Source of the DNA: DATLAN01 sp035527455
Lineage (GTDB): Bacteria; Planctomycetota; Planctomycetia; Pirellulales; Thermoguttaceae
Length of the DNA stretch: 64,000 nucleotides
Assembly (NCBI GenBank): GCA_035527455.1
Contig: DATLAN010000080.1
Span: 1-64,000, forward strand
Direction: 5' to 3'
The notes beneath the pieces were generated by a model. It made no database searches and was not told the DNA's origin. It worked only from the letters and a program-made list of their open reading frames with translations. Below, one piece after another: positions 52,260-59,503 of this stretch; position 1 is the first letter of the stretch; the number at the start of each line of letters is the position of its first letter. The position numbers were made by a program, and so were the translations under genes.

Positions 52260-53183
52260 ATGATTGAACTGGTGACACTGGTCGCTTTCGTGCTGGTCGT
52301 AGGCCTGGTTCTCTGGGTGGCCCACGTCGCCCGGAAACTGCACCGCGATCCCATCCGCCAGGGGCTGGCGACCGCGGCCGGCATGGAAGCGCCACCGAAC
52401 GATCGCGCGGCGACCAGGGGAACGCTGGTCCAGAGTTTCGCCTCGCAACTGCCCGAATTCACGGCCGGCAGCGACGAGTTGGACAAAGACCTTCGCCGGG
52501 CAGGCTACTACCGGCCGACGGCCCGGCAGGAATACCTGGCGATCCGCAACGCCTTGGTCATTCTGGTCGTGGTTCTCGTGGGCGCGCTGGCCGCCATCGT
52601 CGGGCCCCAGCGCGAAGCGACCGCGATCCGCGTGCTGGGTGTCGGTTTGCTGGTCGCCGCCGTCTTTTGGAGCATACCGCGGGTCTTGCTGGCGGTTCGC
52701 GCGAAGCGCCGAGTGGGGCGGGTTTGCCGCGCCCTGCCCGACGGATTGGACATGATCAGCATGTGCCTGACGGGCGGGGCGTCGCTGCAAGACGCGCTCA
52801 GCCACGTCGGCCCGCAACTCTTCGCGGCTCATTCCGACCTGGCAGTCGAGTTGATGATCGTCCGGCAACAGGCGGACATGTCGTCGCTGGAATTCGCCAT
52901 CGAGAAGTTCGCCCAGCGCATCGACGCCCCGGACACCGCCACCCTGGCCGCCCTGGTCACGCAGAACCAGCGCCTCGGCACCAGCGTCGTCGGCTCGGTG
53001 CGCGAGTACGCCGACAACATGCGGTCCACGCGCCGGCAGTTGGCCGATGAGAAGGCCGGCAAGGCCCAAGTGAAGCTGCTCTTCCCCGTGGTCTTCTGCT
53101 TTCTCCCGTCGCTGATCATTCTCCTGTGGGGATCGGCCATTCTGGAACTGTGGAGCTTCTTCCAGGAACTCGGCGGACCGTAG
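52260..53183 (+). CDS. tadC: Tad pilus inner-membrane platform protein TadC
   Basis: 307 residues. N-terminal helix, then the T2SSF domain (LPDGLDMISMCLTGGASLQD, VTQNQRLGTSVVGSVREYAD) and paired C-terminal helices (LLFPVVFCFLPSLIILLWGS). It is the usual partner of TadB. The stop TAG coincides with the first bases of the flank of element A5. Confidence 0.92.
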   Translation: MIELVTLVAFVLVVGLVLWVAHVARKLHRDPIRQGLATAAGMEAPPNDRAATRGTLVQSFASQLPEFTAGSDELDKDLRRAGYYRPTARQEYLAIRNALVILVVVLVGALAAIVGPQREATAIRVLGVGLLVAAVFWSIPRVLLAVRAKRRVGRVCRALPDGLDMISMCLTGGASLQDALSHVGPQLFAAHSDLAVELMIVRQQADMSSLEFAIEKFAQRIDAPDTATLAALVTQNQRLGTSVVGSVREYADNMRSTRRQLADEKAGKAQVKLLFPVVFCFLPSLIILLWGSAILELWSFFQELGGP

Positions 53184-53220
53184 CACCAAACGGTTCTTGA
53201 CATCGTTGTCGTAAACTTTG

Positions 53221-53297
53221 GGGTGGCACGCCCTGAGGAACGAAGGGCGTGTTTTCCCGACGTACCACGCCCTTCGTTCCTCAGGGCGTGCCACCCA
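53221..53297. repeat. Palindrome family A, element A5 (type 2 loop, type B flank, loop inverted)
   Basis: Hairpin with loop GTTTTCCCGACGTACC. The B flank (53182-53220, AGCACCAAACGGTTCTTGAC and on) is at its left. Compared with A6, which has the same flank in the same orientation, the loop is reversed. It lies between convergent gene blocks of the Tad locus. Confidence 0.95.
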
Positions 53298-53359
53298 CTG
53301 TAACATCCCAGCAACATATCGTGGGTGGTGCGGTGGTGCATTTCATGCACCCTATATGT

Positions 53360-54367
53360 CTACTGCCACACCGGGTACGGATGTGCCGCCGTAGAATGGG
53401 TCGCTTGGACCGGCGGCAGGCGACGCACGTCGGAGATGAAAACGGTCGGCCGGGTCGGCTCCCGCCCGACGTTCGGCGGGATCGGCGTGGCGGACGGGTA
53501 GCCCGACTGCGATCCGGCCAGCATCCCGTCGGGCGCCGCAACGGGCGGAATCTGCCCGCGTTGGGCCGCCAGCATGGCGTGCGTTTGACGTCGCTGGGCA
53601 ACCTGCACCAGCGCGCCGGCGGCAGCTTTCAGGCGGCCGTCGAGAGTCAGGGCGTACAGGTAGGCATCCTCGGCCTCCTGCAACCGACCGCTCATCGCCA
53701 GGAGGTAGCCCAGGTTGGCGTAAGCCTCGGCCTCGCTGCCGGCTTGTCGGAAAAAGGCCAGACTCTCGGCGAAGCGACCCTGCGCACCCAACACCAGTCC
53801 GAGGTTGTTCAGTGTCGCATGGTGCCTGGGATCTTGAGCCAGCGCCTGCCTGAGCGTCTGCTCGGCCTCCGGCAAACGGTGCTGCAGATAATAGGCGTAA
53901 CCGACGTCGCACAGCAACTCCGCACTGGGTGGAGCGAGTTGCCCGGCGGAATGAAAGTACTTCTCCGCCTCCGCGAATCGTCCCTCCTGCGACGAAATCA
54001 CCCCCAGTCGATGATACGGCAGCGCGTGCGGAGGGTTCTTTTCGAGGTACGCCTGGTACAGCCGCTTGGCCTGCTCGGTTTCTCCGCGGCGTTCGCAGAG
54101 CCGGGCCATCGCCAGCCGGCTGTCGAGCGAGCCGCCGCCGGAAGCCGCACTGCCGGGCGGTTCGGCTCCCATCGGTTGCTCGGCCGAGAGCCGTGAACCG
54201 CCGCCGAAGACCGAGCCGAATCCCCACGAAGCATCGGGAGCAGTCTGGCCGGCCGGCGGTGGAGAATCGGCAGGGCGCCACCACGAAGAAGATCCGCTGC
54301 AGCCGAAAAGGCCGAAGCAGCAGATCCCGAGGAACATCAAGGGCAAAGCCGGCGGATGGACCGCCAT
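53360..54367 (-). CDS. TPR-repeat lipoprotein, TadD-like
   Basis: 335 residues from ATG 54367; a GTG nine codons upstream is possible. The signal peptide ends in a lipobox (LFGC). A low-complexity stretch precedes about six TPR units (RLYQAYLEKNPPHALPYHRL, YLQHRLPEAEQTLRQALAQD, LNNLGLVLGAQGRFAESLAF). TadD lipoproteins of this form help secretin assembly in Tad systems, and the gene lies between tadC and the secretin block. The Pro-rich C-terminus may be a linker. Confidence 0.82.
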   Translation of the reverse strand: MAVHPPALPLMFLGICCFGLFGCSGSSSWWRPADSPPPAGQTAPDASWGFGSVFGGGSRLSAEQPMGAEPPGSAASGGGSLDSRLAMARLCERRGETEQAKRLYQAYLEKNPPHALPYHRLGVISSQEGRFAEAEKYFHSAGQLAPPSAELLCDVGYAYYLQHRLPEAEQTLRQALAQDPRHHATLNNLGLVLGAQGRFAESLAFFRQAGSEAEAYANLGYLLAMSGRLQEAEDAYLYALTLDGRLKAAAGALVQVAQRRQTHAMLAAQRGQIPPVAAPDGMLAGSQSGYPSATPIPPNVGREPTRPTVFISDVRRLPPVQATHSTAAHPYPVWQ

Positions 54368-54490
54368 GCTGGTCTTCTGGAACCGGACACCCACAAAATC
54401 ATCCTCATTTGCGGTGTCTGCCCCATCGCACCGTACACGCTGTTCGAATCACGCCGCTAAGCGGGATCGGCAAATGTCTGCAAAATCATA

Positions 54491-54546
54491 GTAGCCGTCT
54501 CGCTCCGCGAGACGTGGCTCCATCTCGCGGAGCGAGACGGCAACTA
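54491..54546. repeat. Palindrome family C, copy 4
   Basis: GTAGCCGTCTCGCTCCGCGA, short centre, TCTCGCGGAGCGAGACGGCAAC. It lies between the TadD-like gene and the next lipoprotein gene on the same strand. Confidence 0.92.
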
Positions 54547-54568
54547 TGCAATCATTCTTCAATCCCAC

Positions 54569-55165
54569 TTAAAAACGGCCGCCGCCGAAACCGCTCCCGC
54601 CACCCATGTTGTTCGAATTGCCGGAGTTGCCGTCCCAAAGCATTCCGCGATAGTAGGCGCGCTGTGCTTCCGTGGCCTTCTGCCCGTGGGCCAGGGCGGG
54701 AGCTACTACGACTCGCCTCTCCGCGTCGAAGATACCCATCGCGCTGAGGGCCCGGACCACCACGTCCCGGCGCTGCATGTCCAGTTCGGGGTCGGTGTGG
54801 ACGGGATACTTGTATTCGGTGTTTTGGCGCTCGCTGGTCATGCTGCGCTCGACGATCACCGGCATATTGTGCCCGGTTTGAAGCCTCAGCGCGATCTCCT
54901 TGACGTGGTCCTCTCCGCCCAGGTTCAGCCGTGCCGTGTTGTAGTCGAATTCGTTCTGGTAGATCACGAAGTCGGAAACTTCGGCGTTGGCTTCCTGGTT
55001 CTTCCAGATCGGATCGCTGAGCGTTCCCAGCGGCGAACCCGGCAAAGGCATCTCCTGAGACACCGGCGTGAAGGGGTAATGGTCGTGCTTGCAGCCGCAG
55101 ACGAGCGACGCGACGACGCAGATCACGATTGCGGCCGAGCGGGGAGTTGCGTTGGACGGTTTCAT
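54569..55165 (-). CDS. Tad-associated lipoprotein, possibly CpaD-like
   Basis: 198 residues. The signal peptide ends in a lipobox (LVCGC, about residue 25). The middle part (VSDFVIYQNEFDYNTARLNL, VKEIALRLQTGHNMPVIVER) resembles the alpha/beta fold of the OmpA/CpaD kind, and the C-terminus is Gly/Asn-rich (SGNSNNMGGGSGFGGG). It is 57 bp downstream of the secretin gene, the place where other Tad loci have cpaD or a pilotin. The function is an inference from this position. Confidence 0.62.
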   Translation of the reverse strand: MKPSNATPRSAAIVICVVASLVCGCKHDHYPFTPVSQEMPLPGSPLGTLSDPIWKNQEANAEVSDFVIYQNEFDYNTARLNLGGEDHVKEIALRLQTGHNMPVIVERSMTSERQNTEYKYPVHTDPELDMQRRDVVVRALSAMGIFDAERRVVVAPALAHGQKATEAQRAYYRGMLWDGNSGNSNNMGGGSGFGGGRF

Positions 55166-55222
55166 GGGTCTTGTCTTGTTCGGTTCGCCTGCGAAGCGTC
55201 GTCGCTTCGCGGCGCGACGTTG

Positions 55223-56911
55223 TCAGCGGGAAAAACCTCGCGGCCCGTAGAAGTAATACGCCTCGCTGTCCTGATAGCCGATTCTCTGTTTGGTCTCGAA
55301 CATCCCGTAGTCTTGGACTTCCGTCATGCGGGAAACGATGGGAAAGATCGTGCTGCGGTAGAATTGACGGGGCCGCCCCTCGTAGTAGCCCCGGGTGAAG
55401 AAGTCGCAGTCGTTCGGTTCGGTGACTTCCATGCCCGGCAGAAACAGCGAGGTCTCGCACGGATCCAGCGGGCGGACGATTTCGGGGCTGACGAGAATCA
55501 CCAGTTCGGTCTCGTCTCGCTTGACGTTTCGTTTGCTGAAGATCGTATCGATCACGGGGATATCGCCCAGGAAGGGCACCCGCAGCTTGCTGCCCGACTG
55601 CTGATCCTGTAACAGCCCGGCGATGGCCAGCCATTGGCCTTCGCGCAGATCGACCGTGGTGGACACGGCGCGGATGTTCAGTCCGGGAATGCCTCCCACT
55701 TCGACGTCCTCGTTGAGCGTGGAGAAGGAGGGCGACACGTGCAGCCGGATGCGATCCTTGTCGATGATGGTGGGGGTGAACTCCAGCTCGGTGCCGAAGC
55801 CCCGGAAGCTGGTCGTGGCGGCGCCGACGCCGTCGACGCCGACCACCGTGGGTACGGCGAATTCGCCGCCGGCGATGAAGTGGGCCGACTGGCCGTTGAG
55901 CGTCACCAGATTCGGTTCGGCCAGGATCTTCGAATACCCGTTGGAACTCAGTGCCTGGAAGGCCAGCCTCAAGTCTTCTGATTCCAGAATGGCTTGGAAG
56001 ACTCCCGCCACGCCCAGCGTGGTGGTGAGGGTGAAGTCTCCGGCCAAAACCCTCAGATCGGCGCCCATCTCTCGCAACGCCGAACGGCTCAGTTCCGCGA
56101 TGCGCACTTTGAGCATCACTTGCTGTTCGCCGGGCACGTCGAGCATGCTGATGATCTGCGAGGCGGGCAGGTCGTCGGCGCCGGGGATCGGCAATGCGGC
56201 GCGGCCTAAGGTGACGAAGCCTCCCCCTCCCCCTCCCGCCCAGTTGTTCAAGGTGTTCGCCCCGATCTGCCGGCCCGTCTGATCGACCGCCTGGCCCGCG
56301 ATCAACGAGAGAATCTCACTGGCTTCCGCCGAGTCCCTCGCCTGTCCGCGAACGATCAGTTTGTCGGCGATCGGAATCAACTGGACCATGCTATCGGGAA
56401 ACATCTCGTTGATTCGGTCTTGCAGCTTCCCGTATTGATCTTCGACGAGCTGTTGGTCGCTCTCGTCGCGGGTTACCTCTACCAGGTAGCGCAAAACCTG
56501 GTCGCCGAACCAGAGCGTCAGCGTCGTTTGGCCCGGTTCCCCTCCGATCAACTCGAACTCCTGGGCGCTGAACTGCACGACCTCCAGCACGTCGGGATCG
56601 GTGATCGAGAACTGCCTGACCGGCTCGTTCGTCCGGATCAGCTTCGATCGCTGCGAGTCGATCTCGATGGATATTTCCGGGTCGAGGATCTCGCGGATCA
56701 AGGTGTCGACCTTGGCGCGGGTCTGAGGAGAAGGATGGGACAGCTCTTCGACGGTGGGTGGACGCTTCCGGGCCGGTTGCTGGGCCAGGGCCGTCACCGA
56801 AACCAGCAAGAGGAGCGAATATACGACTGCTCTGCGGGCTCTCTTCCAAACGGAATGCCCTTTGGAAGCTCGACCAGGTTGGATCGGCTTCAGCATTGGA
56901 TAGCAGTACAT
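55223..56911 (-). CDS. cpaC: Tad pilus secretin CpaC/RcpA
   Basis: A 562-residue outer-membrane channel subunit. The signal peptide (about 23-46) is followed by a T2SS/T3SS N0/BON-type region (IDSQRSKLIRTNEPVRQFSI, LTLWFGDQVLRYLVEVTRDE), a glycine-rich loop (AGGGGGGFV) and the secretin domain (ILAEPNLVTLNGQSAHFIAG, GTELEFTPTIIDKDRIRLHV, PFLGDIPVIDTIFSKRNVKR). ATG 56911 is used; a second ATG lies five codons on. A C-terminal Tyr-rich tail of about 60 residues is specific to this lineage. Runs opposite to the main Tad operon. Confidence 0.92.
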   Translation of the reverse strand: MYCYPMLKPIQPGRASKGHSVWKRARRAVVYSLLLLVSVTALAQQPARKRPPTVEELSHPSPQTRAKVDTLIREILDPEISIEIDSQRSKLIRTNEPVRQFSITDPDVLEVVQFSAQEFELIGGEPGQTTLTLWFGDQVLRYLVEVTRDESDQQLVEDQYGKLQDRINEMFPDSMVQLIPIADKLIVRGQARDSAEASEILSLIAGQAVDQTGRQIGANTLNNWAGGGGGGFVTLGRAALPIPGADDLPASQIISMLDVPGEQQVMLKVRIAELSRSALREMGADLRVLAGDFTLTTTLGVAGVFQAILESEDLRLAFQALSSNGYSKILAEPNLVTLNGQSAHFIAGGEFAVPTVVGVDGVGAATTSFRGFGTELEFTPTIIDKDRIRLHVSPSFSTLNEDVEVGGIPGLNIRAVSTTVDLREGQWLAIAGLLQDQQSGSKLRVPFLGDIPVIDTIFSKRNVKRDETELVILVSPEIVRPLDPCETSLFLPGMEVTEPNDCDFFTRGYYEGRPRQFYRSTIFPIVSRMTEVQDYGMFETKQRIGYQDSEAYYFYGPRGFSR

Positions 56912-57201
56912 CTTGGGGCTGAATTAGGACTCGGATGTCACGCCCGTCGAAGGCACCGTGACATTCTTCGGGGCCGCTTTGCAGACAGTCTCCTAGCACC
57001 CACCAGCGATCCAGTAGAGCCAGTCATACCGTTTGTATCGGTTGTCGGAAAATGGAGAATTAGCCCAAAACATTTCGACGGCGGATCTTCTGACTCGCCA
57101 ACCTGTACTGAGCAGCCGGGAAAGCTAAATCGGCACCGTGTAAACGACCGATCCGTATGAAGTCTGCAATCTTCACGCGACAGGACCGACGGAGGTAACC
57201 C

Positions 57202-57633
57202 GTGGCACCCACCGGCACCCTATCACTGATGCTATTGATGGTCTCGGCCCATCCGATGGGCCCGAACATGGAGCCGGCTTACTCATCCCCTTGGATAAAT
57301 GGGGAAACTGCGATGTCTGCACCCATGGAAACGATGCCGGGAGAATCCTACTCCTCGTCGTACTATGAGGGCTCCAGCATGTTGCCCCACCTTGCCTATT
57401 TTCCGGCATTGCACGGATACTACTATTTCCGGCCCTATTCGCTCCGCCACCTCCAACAGCACCAAGCCGCCGTCGTCCGATGGGGGGGCGATCCTCGTAA
57501 CCCCTACGCGAACGTTATATTCGAACGGCTGGATGATGGGTTCCAGACAGACCCGGCCCGCGTACCGGCCGAGGAAATTCCAACGCCTAACCCCTACAAC
57601 CCCGCTCCAAATTACTACCCCACACTACAATAG
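57202..57633 (+). CDS. Small planctomycete-type protein of unknown function
   Basis: 143 residues from GTG 57202, which follows a perfect GGAGGTAA site. An N-terminal hydrophobic stretch (LSLMLLMVSAHPM) may be a signal peptide. The core LPHLAYFPALHGYYYFRPYS is aromatic-rich, and the C-terminus is Pro/Tyr-rich. I have a recollection of similar small planctomycete proteins but no function. It lies divergent from the secretin gene. Confidence 0.7.
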   Translation: MAPTGTLSLMLLMVSAHPMGPNMEPAYSSPWINGETAMSAPMETMPGESYSSSYYEGSSMLPHLAYFPALHGYYYFRPYSLRHLQQHQAAVVRWGGDPRNPYANVIFERLDDGFQTDPARVPAEEIPTPNPYNPAPNYYPTLQ

Positions 57634-57753
57634 AAGCCGGTTATCACGCTTTCTGGAGGTCGCTTCTGCACGGAGTTTCGGCCCCGGTAAACGGTGATCT
57701 TGGATCGGCTTTTCTCTTGGGTGCCATGCGGCACCGGGATACTCGCAAACCCG

Positions 57754-58296
57754 ATGGACGGTTCCGACCAGCAACGCGAAGGCCCGATCGAGATTCCTCT
57801 AGTGGGGGATCTGACAGAGAACCAAAGCGACCTGTGCGAGAAGCTCTTGTCCGTGGAGCCGGGCGGCGAGTGTATTCTGTATATCGATTCCCTCGGCGGC
57901 AGCCCCTATTGCGCAATGGCCCTGACTTCGCTGATCGTGCTGCGTGGGCTCCGGGCAATCGGGATCGTGGCCGGCGAGTGTTCTTCGGCGGCCCTGTGGC
58001 CCTTCGCCGCCTGCCGACGCAGACTGGTTACCCCCTATAGCGTTCTTCTGTTTCACCCCATGAAGTGGCAGAGCGAGGAAAATGTCGACCTGGGCGAGGC
58101 CGCCGAGTGGGCACGTCATTTCAGACAACTCGAGACCGAAATGGACCTGCTGCTGGCCAATCTATTCGGTGTCCCCAACGAAAAGATCCTCGCGTGGGTC
58201 CGTCCGGGCCGTTACGTCAGCGGTCCCGAAATGGCCGAAACCGGCCTGGCCGAATTGATCGAGCTGAAATCGCTGGACTTTCTGGTCCGAGGTTAG
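57754..58296 (+). CDS. ClpP/crotonase-fold protein with a SSA nucleophile motif
   Basis: 180 residues from ATG 57754; a GTG at 57694 would add 20 residues. The ClpP-like fold shows DLTENQSDLCEKLLSVEPGG, CILYIDSLGGSPYCAMALTS and GIVAGECSSAALWPFAA with Ser in the nucleophile elbow, then SVLLFHPMKWQSEEN with the His. The usual catalytic Asp is not obvious. Family members are annotated as ATP-dependent Clp protease subunits or SDH-type proteases; without the Asp and without a partner nearby this one may be inactive or have another role. It is convergent with the ArsM-like gene (9 bp apart). Confidence 0.72.
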   Translation: MDGSDQQREGPIEIPLVGDLTENQSDLCEKLLSVEPGGECILYIDSLGGSPYCAMALTSLIVLRGLRAIGIVAGECSSAALWPFAACRRRLVTPYSVLLFHPMKWQSEENVDLGEAAEWARHFRQLETEMDLLLANLFGVPNEKILAWVRPGRYVSGPEMAETGLAELIELKSLDFLVRG

Positions 58297-58305
58297 TTCG
58301 GCCCC

Positions 58306-59052
58306 TCAGTGTTTCGCCAAGGGTTTTCGCGCCGTAACCAGCGCCCCTTCCGTGCAGGAGGAGGTGCGATAACCGGTCCACCCGTGGAACTTCGCGTCGA
58401 CGAAGCCCGCATCCGCCAGCATTTTCAGGAGCGACCGCTCCCAAATCGCGCCGGTGATTCAGTCGGACCAGGTGCCCTTTCTTGACACCTGCTCGGGCGT
58501 CACTTCCTCGTGAAGCAGAATATCCGCCATTCGAAGCCGGCCGCCCGGCCGGAGCACACGGTACACTTCGGAGATGACTGCCGGCTTGTCGACGCAGAGA
58601 TTCAACACGCCGTTGGAGATGGCCACGTCGATGCTGCCGCCGTCCAGCGGAAGATTCGCCACGTCGGCCTGCAAGAACTCGACGTTGTTCACTCCGAGGG
58701 ACCGGGCATTGTCGCGGGCCTTCTCGACCATGGCCTCGGTCACGTCCACGCCGACGACTTTGCCCGCCGGTCCCACGCATCGGGCCGCCAGCAGGCAATC
58801 CAAGCCGGCGCCGCTGCCCAGATCCAGCACCCTTTCTCCAGGGCGCAGCTCTCCCAATCCCAGCGGATTGCCCACGCCGCAAAAAGAGTCGGTCACCGAA
58901 GAAGGCAATGCGGCCAGCTCATCCTCGCCGTAGCCGAGAGTTCGAGCGCTGTCCAGGCCGACCGGGAATTTGCTCTCCCGTTCCGGTGTGTCAGCGATCC
59001 GAGAGAATCGTTGGCGGACAGCCTTCTGGATTTCGTCTGGAGATTCGTGCAT
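58306..59052 (-). CDS. ArsM-like arsenite methyltransferase, candidate selenoprotein (in-frame TGA at 58459-58461)
   Basis: Read with Sec at the single internal TGA the protein has 248 residues. Motif I is VLDLGSGAGLDCLLAA (75-90), then DVTEAMVEKARDN, NGVLNLCVDKPAV and YRVLRPGGRLRMADIL, all typical of ArsM-type SAM methyltransferases. Cys58 (SFCGVG), Sec198 (GTWSD-U-ITGAIW) and Cys233 (YRTSSCTEGALVTARK) correspond to the three cysteines that bind As(III) in characterised ArsM proteins. Everything after the TGA stays family-like to the natural stop at 58306-58308, and a SECIS-like hairpin follows. Without readthrough a 197-residue protein lacking the last 51 residues would result. Selenium machinery genes are not in the window. 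Confidence 0.75.
58425..58461 (-). promoter_or_regulatory. SECIS-like hairpin after the in-frame TGA
   Basis: On the minus strand, 22 nt separate TGA (58461-58459) from a loop GGTC (58436-58433). The loop is closed by GGGAGC (58442-58437) and GCTCCT (58432-58427), six pairs including one G-U. Bacterial SECIS elements place a loop with a G-containing GGUC-type sequence about 15-37 nt after the UGA; in E. coli fdhF the loop is also AGGUCU. Confidence 0.65.
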
Positions 59053-59503
59053 CTCACTTTTCCTTACTCACGGCTGAAGTCCACCCCTTGCGCCAGTATG
59101 GCTCTACTCGATTATACCGCCGATTGTCAAGAATCGGCAGAACTTCTCGCTTCCTCAACCCGGACATTGGAAGAGCTTTTCCTCGGTCCGTCGAAAATGA
59201 AAATCCGATCGCCAATCCAAGAAACCACGCAACTTCTCCTTGCTCCAAACGAGGATACGTATCACAGAAACACAAGCCAACATGAATGCGGTCAGCGAGT
59301 TCCAAGACCCATCGACACACCGCCACCTCCCGGGGCAACACAAGTACCAGCTTTCCGACTCCGATGGCCCCGGCGAGGTGGCGTTTTACCGGGATTTGCG
59401 GCCGCGTCCGAGTTCTCGTATAATGATCCAGGCCATTCCCGGCGGTTCCGCCGGGGCGCCGTCCGGAGGGGAGACTTCAGTTCGGGACGGAACGGAGGTG
59501 ACC
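59053..59503. other. Intergenic region between divergent ArsM-like and DUF1598 genes
   Basis: These 451 bp carry a small hairpin (GCCGATT-GTCAAG-AATCGGC, about 59119-59138), a promoter-like pair listed separately and no supported gene. Confidence 0.55.
59396..59424 (+). promoter_or_regulatory. Possible promoter of the DUF1598 gene
   Basis: -10 TATAAT (59419-59424, perfect) with -35 TTGCGG (59396-59401), spacer 17. The ATG is 80 bp downstream. Confidence 0.5.

Noticed and set aside
53352..54284. A 310-codon minus-strand frame overlapping the TPR lipoprotein
   Set aside because: The other frame has a lipobox and regular TPR motifs; this one is Arg/Gly/Ala-rich.
58459..58461. The TGA as a simple nonsense mutation or sequencing error
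   Set aside because: Possible, but the Cys-column position, the intact 50-codon remainder and the hairpin at SECIS distance together favour selenocysteine; kept as the main alternative.
58217..58882. A 221-codon minus-strand frame across the TGA of the ArsM-like gene, considered as evidence of a frameshift
   Set aside because: Its translation has no methyltransferase motifs, whereas the ArsM frame is family-like on both sides of the TGA without a shift.
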